Origin: Crocodylus rhombifer
Lineage: Eukaryota > Chordata > Crocodylia > Crocodylidae
Length of the DNA stretch: 64,000 nucleotides
NCBI GenBank assembly: GCA_038503035.1
Contig: JAVSML010024600.1
Span: forward strand, 195,240 to 259,239
Direction of reading: 5' to 3'
In this document: positions 58,626 through 64,000 of the stretch, piece by piece
Numbering within the stretch: the stretch's first letter is position 1
Layout of the letters: every line of letters begins with the position of its first letter
Program-made: the position numbers and the translations under genes
The notes under the pieces: generated by a model
The model's database searches: none
Seen by the model: the letters and a program-made list of their open reading frames with translations, nothing else
Told to the model about the DNA's origin: nothing

Positions 58626-58860
58626 CACAAAAGAATACAGGTACCTCATTCCCACTTACCTTCCACCTCCAAAAATGCAACCCTCAAAACCCAACTCAGT
58701 TGCTGCCTGAACTTAGAGGGGTTTAAAGTCTGTAGGCACTGAAGTTCTCAATACCAACATGTCTCAGTCACCTAAAATTCAGCCTCTGGACATGACCAGA
58801 AGTATCTCGGTTTCAACAGTGTTGAGCAGCTTTGTACCTATCTTATAACTAGGTCTCACT

Positions 58861-59071
58861 AGGCACTTCTACATGCATACCTAGGGCACCATTGTTACTG
58901 TGCCGTCATTTACTAAATGATGGCACAGTAATGGCCTGCACTTCATTGTGCCAGCAGCACATGGTTATATTTCTATGACGATGTAGTTGTGGCATCATGG
59001 TTTGTGCCTGCCAATGCTACATCACCATAGCACATTGCCTTGGTGACATGGCATCTTATGTAGATGTACCC
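58861..59071. mobile_element. Harbinger-like MITE, 211 bp
   Basis: Left end AGGCACTTCTACATGCAT, right end read inward GGGTACATCTACATAAGA. Flanks ACT and ATT differ by one base, so a 3-bp duplication is possible. A hairpin GTGCCGTCATTTA to TAAATGATGGCAC lies at 58898-58925. It shares terminal words with the elements at 2546, 5786 and 26584. Confidence 0.55.
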
Positions 59072-59204
59072 ATTGGAATATATAAACTAGGTATTCTTCA
59101 CCTATGGTGCCTGATGGACTTGATTTGGTAGGTATGCTCAGAGTCTTGGCTCAAAACAAAGCCAGTGAATGACACACTCCCTCCCCACAAAACACTGACA
59201 GACT

Positions 59205-59300
59205 CTCCCTGTGTCTGAAGAAGGGCCCAAAAGCTTGCAAAGAACAATTTTTCCAACTATTTAGTTGGTCTAATAAAAGATATCACATTTACCCAAAGAA
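59205..59300 (+). repeat. dispersed repeat 3' fragment, unnamed
   Basis: GAAGAAGGGCCCAAAAGCTTG followed by CAACTATTTAGTTGGTCTAA and TAAAAGATATCAC is a word order I associate with a common amniote retroelement tail. CCAACTA and TAGTTGG make a small hairpin. I cannot assign the family. Confidence 0.4.
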
Positions 59301-59551
59301 CCTGGCTCCCCTCCCCATGACTCTCTGATAGCTAAGTAATTAGATTACTCTCCTCAGATTCAGAATGCCTCTATTCAAGTATCTTTTCTGATGAGAAGAT
59401 TCATTCTCACACCCCCACAGGAATATCCAAACCCTTTCACTATAGGCTTTCTTCAGAGGTGGGATGGGTACTTTTCCTTCCTTCTTTTGAAGTTGTTTCA
59501 CTTTGCACTTAAATATTTCTTGGGCAGAGAAAATGAGACAACACAAGACTC

Positions 59552-59704
59552 GCCTAGTGGTTAAGGCACTCACCAAGCAGGGAGGGTCCTGGGTTTGAGT
59601 TTCCTTCAATAACTCTTTAACCAGTTTGAATTAAATAATCACTGGAAAGGAAACTGGAACTCAGAGCTCCCCATCCTCCAAGGAGTGCTCTAACCACTAG
59701 GCTA
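59552..59704. repeat. tRNA-like palindromic SINE (copy 4 of 4)
   Basis: Left edge GCCTAGTGGTTAAGGCACTC and right edge GAGTGCTCTAACCACTAGGC are near-perfect reverse complements; inside is GGGTCCTGGGTTTGAGTTTC (B-box-like). The clearest copy of the family also seen at 6712, 25975 and about 37640. Confidence 0.65.
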
Positions 59705-59836
59705 GAGAATCGCATTCACCTTTGTATTCTCTCATGCACCAGATAATTAAGTGTTCCTCCCAAAAAGGAACTGAGTTAACAGGATGGAGTCAGAGTGCTC
59801 CCCTAACAATAGGCTGCAGCCCAGGGGCTAGGGGAC

Positions 59837-60581
59837 CAATGTTTCCTCTAAGGAGTAGCAGTCCATGAGCACGCCGCTTTGGTGCGTGAGCATGCTGCTT
59901 CAGTCCCACCTACCCCTTTCGGCGCAGTCCGCTGGTAAGTGTCCCACGGTAAGTGTCCCACTGTAAGTGTCCAGGTGGGAGCGGGCAGGGTTCAGACACC
60001 ACCTTGCTCCATGCTAACTGCTGCCCTGAGCAGTGTAGTAGAGTGCTGTGAGGCAGCCATGGGCTGGACACAATTAAGTGGTAAAACTGATGCTGTGGCC
60101 CAGCCATGGGCCAGACACAATCAACTGATAGAACTGAAAGGCAGGCACGGGGGCCAAAGGTAAGCTCCTCACTCCTCATGCAGGGCAGGCAGCAGCTCCT
60201 CCCTGAGGTGAGGCAAGGCAGGGCTGGGGGCTGGTGCGGGCTCTGCCGGCTCTAGGGAGCTGTTCCACAGCCTCCATCAGCTCCGGAGAACTGCTCCGCT
60301 CTCCAGCCCTGATGCTATGTGCCTCCTCACTCTCCAACTTGATGCGGGGGTGCGGAGCAGTTCCCTGGAGCCAGTGGAGCCTGTGCCAGCCCTTGGCCCC
60401 ACCTCACTTTGCCTCGCCTCGGTGAGGAGCTGCTGCCTGCCCTGCATGAAGAGTGAGGAGCTTACCTTCAGTAAGTGTCCCACACCGGCCCCGGTGCCTC
60501 CGCTGCACTCCACGCCCAGCTCCTCTCCAGGCAGGTGCATGGCATTAAACAGTTGGTGCACGCAGCTTAGAGGCAACCTTG
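59837..60581. mobile_element. hAT element with internal foldback
   Basis: Ends CAATGTTTCCTCTAAG and CTTAGAGGCAACCTTG are inverted partners. Flanks TAGGGGAC (59829-59836) and TCGGTGAC (60582-60589) match at six of eight bases. GTAAGTGTCCCA is repeated three times at 59935-59968. From 60159 to 60466 lies a second inverted repeat with arms of about 100 bp that start GGTAAGCTCCTCACTC and end with its complement. No transposase; frames here are artefacts of the inverted repeat. Confidence 0.65.
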
Positions 60582-61196
60582 TCGGTGACTCCTGTGGGAG
60601 GTGGATGATGTAAATTCAAATAACTTCTGGTGCAAGAGAGAGAACTGAACACATCTACAACCTAAGTGAGTGTTTAACAGCTCCACTATTGGATAAATGG
60701 TCGAGGAAGCATAAGAACCCGCTGCCTTTTAGTAGAGAGCACTGTTCTGGCATTGGATTGGTATTTGAAATAAAAGGCTTTAGACTTCCAACAGGATAAG
60801 AAACTGGGGTCTGAATTCTGAATGGAGGCAGACATCTCCCTGAAGCTTAGTGTAAGCCCAAAGGTGGATCATGTTCTAAGGTACACCTTTGTGATCAGCA
60901 GTGGTCACCTTAGGTGGTGCTCTTTTCATTCTGCCAGAATGCTATTCTGACCTGGCATATTGTATTGCATAAGGAACCTCAGCACTTACTTCAAGGTGGA
61001 GGACTTGACCACAGGGCCTAGCTTAATTAAACAAGCTTTTGGATAAGCCTGCAGTCTCTCTGTGCCTCAGTTCTTCATTTAAGTTAATCGCAGAACCCTA
61101 CCCCACAGGGATGTTATGAAGAAAACACATATACAAAGATTGTGAGATGCTCATATAATGTTGTGATGAGGGATTCTTTCAGTATTTCTCCAATCC
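60582..61196. other. non-coding DNA
   Basis: Nothing recognised. Confidence 0.5.
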
Positions 61197-61726
61197 TTTC
61201 AGTGCAAAATACATAGCTCATAAAATAAAATAAAATAGCCCCATGACAATTACAATTACAACTACAATTAGCAATTACAAAATGGGATAAATATCCCATT
61301 CACAGCAAACAGACAGACTCACCCCCAATCACACCTTCTAAATTCTCTTTCATGCTTTGCCCTGTGGAAAGAGAGTAAGGATTCTTCTCTGCAGACTTTC
61401 CTGCTATTTGGAGCTCTTCTAAGCAGCCAACAATGCCAGCAGCAATTAATCCTTAAGTTAGACTATTTCTGCCAAATTCCCTAAAAACAGTGATTAGAGA
61501 GAATTTCATATAATGAACATAGTAGTCAAGTCTTCATTACCTTAACAAACGCATTAATTGACACATAATAATGAAATGCTATAAAGTTTCTAAGCAAGAC
61601 AGATTTTGTTTGGGGATTTATTCCCTGTCTTCATTTTTATTCCATTTTGTAATTACTATTTGTAATTGTAATTGCCATTGGGCTATTTTATTTTATTTGA
61701 TGAGCTATGCATTTTGCACTGAAAGT
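61197..61726. repeat. long inverted repeat, ~88-bp arms
   Basis: The left arm 61197-61285 and right arm 61642-61726 are near-identical reverse complements. Both contain CTTTCAGTGCAAAAT at the outer edge, TAAAATAAAATAGCCC in the middle and CAATTACAAAATGG at the inner edge (complemented on the right). The loop is about 355 bp of unrelated AT-rich DNA. No flanking duplication noted. Confidence 0.75.
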
Positions 61727-62440
61727 ATTAGATATACTTTAAAAGGCAAGTTTTGTTTTCTCAAAATTAACTCTTGCCTTTAGAGTAAATTATGCATGAT
61801 AAAAAAAGATGGGACACAGAGTCACTGTTTGGTCATCTGAATTGGCTTCAGGCAAGACTTCAGAGTTCAGATTTGAGCCCAAGTACAAGTTAGCCGTGGG
61901 TTCAGATTGAACAATGGTGAACTCTTGGTAGCTCTTTTCATAAGATTTTAGCCCTTACCTACTGAAATGCCTCAAAATCTCATGATATCTTTGCCAATTT
62001 AGACTACTAATTCAGAAAATAGGGGAAATGTGACTGAACTCAATTAAATGATAAATTAGATAGTATATTATTATTCCCATGTGTATTCAACTCTGTTTTG
62101 TGAAATAAAGCCACTACCAACCCCATAATATCCCCACACTCAGTTACAGAAAAACAAAAGCTGCCTTTCAGGGATGCAGTCACCATCAGGGCTGATCTTG
62201 TCAGATCTTACAAGCAGCTATCTTACACTAATCACCTGAAAGAAAACCACCCTGGCCAGGAACTAGATGCATGACCTACTAATTGCCAGGTCAGCAACCA
62301 GGGCGTACTGTGTTCACAAGGACAGCTCAACAAATAGTATTGCTAATAATAAACTTTGACTCGGATAGCACCAAGTACAATAGATAGAATGACTTCCATA
62401 ATTTCCCATTTGCTTTATTACTTAATTTACCTTTTGGTAT
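61727..62440. other. non-coding DNA
   Basis: No gene recognised. Confidence 0.5.
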
Positions 62441-62786
62441 TTTTTTCTGACAGCATCATTTAATTTAATTGCTTTATAGATTCATATTATAGTTGACAGA
62501 TAAAAATAATTTCACATTCCAAGCTGGTGCAGGTTGGTTTAGTACTCAGTTTAAAAAAAGGCAATTAATGGAAATTGGTGTGGTGCACAAAAGAATAAAA
62601 ATAATCGAGAAAATTAATTGGTTAGCAATAATCAGGGTAATCATAATAGCAATGTGAATTATTTTCATAATGCTAAGTCTTTTTGTGGGACCAGTGAAAT
62701 TTATGGCACAATGGTTCTTACTAAGGGCTTGATTTACAGTTTGTAGGTTTGGGCATAAATAAATTAAATGATGCTGTCAGAAAAAA
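62441..62786. promoter_or_regulatory. candidate regulatory AT block with 27-bp perfect inverted repeat
   Basis: The 27 bases at 62441-62467 (TTTTTTCTGACAGCATCATT and on) recur as an exact reverse complement at 62760-62786. The 292 bp between are rich in homeodomain-like AATTAATTGG, CAATTAATGG and TAATCATAATAG words and look like a conserved enhancer, though conservation cannot be seen here. The right arm ends exactly where the CR1 5' UTR begins. It could instead be a MITE with 27-bp ends. Confidence 0.35.
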
Positions 62787-64000
62787 GCCCGCCAAGCCCC
62801 CGCTTCCCTGAAGCCCCCCAGAGACCCCCCCAGCAACCGCAGAGCACCCTGCCGACCCCCAGCACAGCCGAAGGCAAGCAGGGCCCATGGTGAGAGGGGA
62901 TTAACCCCTCACTGAGTGGGAAGAGGCGGCTGAGTGGAGGCAGGCCGGGTCAAGGCCCACCCAGGCCCCTACTTCGCCTAGCCCCCCAGGGAGCCACGCG
63001 ACCAGAGCTGCGTGAACAGGCTGCACAAACAGGCACACTTGCCTGCCGGCGCATAAGTTAGTGCAGAGTTCACGCAGGAGGGCACGCAGGAGGGCCCGAG
63101 ACCCTGCCTGTGAATCCCCTGGGGTAGACAGTCCCAGCTGTAGCCAACCTACCAGAGACATGACATGGATGGGCACACATCGCACTGCGAGGGTCCCCTC
63201 AGGCTCTGCAGCCCCCACCCCTGGCACCTCAGAGATGGCCACCCAGATGGAGCCCATGGTTCCAGGCTCCACGCAGACGGAGCTCCTGGCTCTCGGCTGT
63301 GCAAGCTGCCTGTCCCTTTTTCGGGCTCTGGTGGCCGGTAGCATGGCCACCTCCCTGTGTGGGTTCTGCTCCGTTTTGGGGTCTCTGGCATGCCAGCTGA
63401 AGGAGCTCCAGGCCACAGTCCAGAGACTGCGTGCCATCAGGGACTGTGAGCAGGAGATTGACTCCTACTGCCAGGCCCTTCTCCCCTGGGAGCCAGAGGT
63501 AGACCACTGTCTCCCTCCAAGACAAAGGAGGACTCCAGGACCTCCCACTCTGTCCAGTCAGGGGCATGGACCAAGTTGGTCAAGGGCCCTAAGGCCCGCC
63601 GCACCAAGGCCCCTGCCCCACCAGAGCTTAGCAACAGGTACACAACTCTTGCTGCTCCAGCAGAGCCTGCTGAGTTGCCAGCTCCCACAGACAACACAGG
63701 CTTAACTGCAGCTACCGCCCCCACGCTCCCCAAGACAAAACATAAGGTGTTTGTTGTGGGATACTCCATCCTGAGGGGGTCTGGGAGGGTAATCTGCCAC
63801 CCCGACCCCTTAGCCCAGGAAGTCTGATGCTTCCCAGGGGCCCGCATACAGGACATTGTGGAGAAGATCCCAAAGCTCCTCCACCCCACAGACCACTATC
63901 CTATGCTCCTTATTCATGTGGGCACCATGAGGTGCTACAGGGATTTGGGAGCGGGGCTAAAGGGTTTGGGGGCACAGGTGGTGTTCGCGTTGATCCTCCC
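62787..64000 (+). mobile_element. CR1 LINE, 5' end, continues past the window
   Basis: At 62787 composition changes abruptly from AT-rich to very GC-rich. 62787-63234 is a CR1 5' UTR, with a near-palindrome GTGAGAGGGGATTAACCCCT at about 62889. ORF1 follows. As the 5' end is present, this may be a full-length insertion, unlike the other 5'-truncated copies in the window. Confidence 0.8.
63235..64000 (+). pseudogene. CR1 ORF1 (Cys pairs, coiled coil, esterase), broken and partial
   Basis: The likely start is ATG 63235 (MATQMEP), though the frame is open from 63061. Two CxxC pairs (CASCLSLF, CGFCSVL) are followed by a short coiled coil (LKELQATVQRLRAIRDCEQE). A frameshift at about 63510-63570 moves reading to the next frame (ELSNRYTTLAAPAEP), then the esterase starts: VFVVGYSILRG. 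The SGNH family has GDS here, so the Asp is replaced by Tyr (GGATAC). An in-frame TGA at 63825-63827 is followed by FPGARIQDIVEKIPKLL and LLIHVGT. The window ends inside the domain. ORF1 is thought to bind RNA and help retrotransposition. Confidence 0.8.

Noticed and set aside
59552..59704. A functional tRNA gene
   Set aside because: Only A-box- and B-box-like pieces are present, in opposed orientation, without a cloverleaf.
62901..63437. 178-codon minus-strand frame
   Set aside because: Antisense to the CR1 5' UTR and ORF1; GC-rich sequence keeps it open by chance.
1..64000. CRISPR arrays, operons, Shine-Dalgarno sites, rRNA genes
   Set aside because: The DNA is vertebrate nuclear in character; no regularly spaced short repeats or rRNA sequence were seen.

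Overview
This is a stretch of vertebrate nuclear DNA, most likely from a reptile. The CR1 LINEs (ORF1 with an esterase domain, ORF2 with endonuclease and reverse transcriptase, 3' ends in ACTATGAA or TTTCATAG-type repeats), the Harbinger transposon and the many hAT and Harbinger-like MITEs fit a crocodilian best; a turtle is the main alternative. I find no host protein-coding exon, rRNA or tRNA gene that I can support. Almost everything I can name is a transposable element or its remains, set in AT-rich DNA that looks intergenic or intronic.

Layout: 1-2.5 kb is AT-rich with no gene. 2.5-5.8 kb is a decayed PIF/Harbinger transposon whose transposase is spread over three frames, followed by MITE-like pieces and foldbacks to 6.8 kb. 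6.8-19.2 kb is a quiet AT-rich block almost free of recognisable transposons, with one candidate conserved non-coding element near 9.4-9.6 kb. 20.4-25.6 kb is a LINE cluster: an old CR1 3' end, then a second old CR1 split by a hAT-like piece and a younger CR1, then a foldback. 26-30 kb holds several MITEs (Harbinger-like, hAT, Tigger/pogo-like). 30.8-33.1 kb is a MITE with a minus-strand CR1 nested inside it, and that CR1 has lost its RT core. 33.6-34.8 kb is an old LINE ORF1 remnant split by a long-armed foldback hAT. 35.7-39.6 kb has a short hAT, a palindromic repeat and an old CR1 3' end broken by later insertions.

41.8-47.3 kb is a minus-strand Ty3/Gypsy LTR retrotransposon with both LTRs, a 5-bp target duplication, polypurine tract, gag, protease and integrase parts. 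RT and RNase H are deleted, a CR1 sits inside the integrase, and a hAT with a perfect 8-bp target duplication sits inside the 3' LTR. Another hAT with CTG tracts starts 12 bp beyond it. 50.2-52.4 kb has three more inverted-repeat elements. 54.1-55.4 kb is a plus-strand CR1 with a nearly open RT. 56.0-56.3 kb is a pogo-type MITE whose ends look, from memory, very like mammalian Tigger1/MER2. 58.5-61.7 kb holds a MIR-like SINE, a Harbinger-like MITE, a tRNA-like foldback, a large hAT and a long inverted repeat. From 62.8 kb to the window end is the 5' part of a CR1 with 5' UTR and ORF1; it runs off the edge, just after a homeobox-site-rich AT block carrying a 27-bp perfect inverted repeat.

Nothing here forms an operon or host pathway. 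The biology is layered transposition: autonomous CR1, Harbinger, hAT and Gypsy lineages supplied the enzymes, the many short inverted-repeat elements were their passengers, and the nesting gives a relative time order. All boundaries were read by eye.
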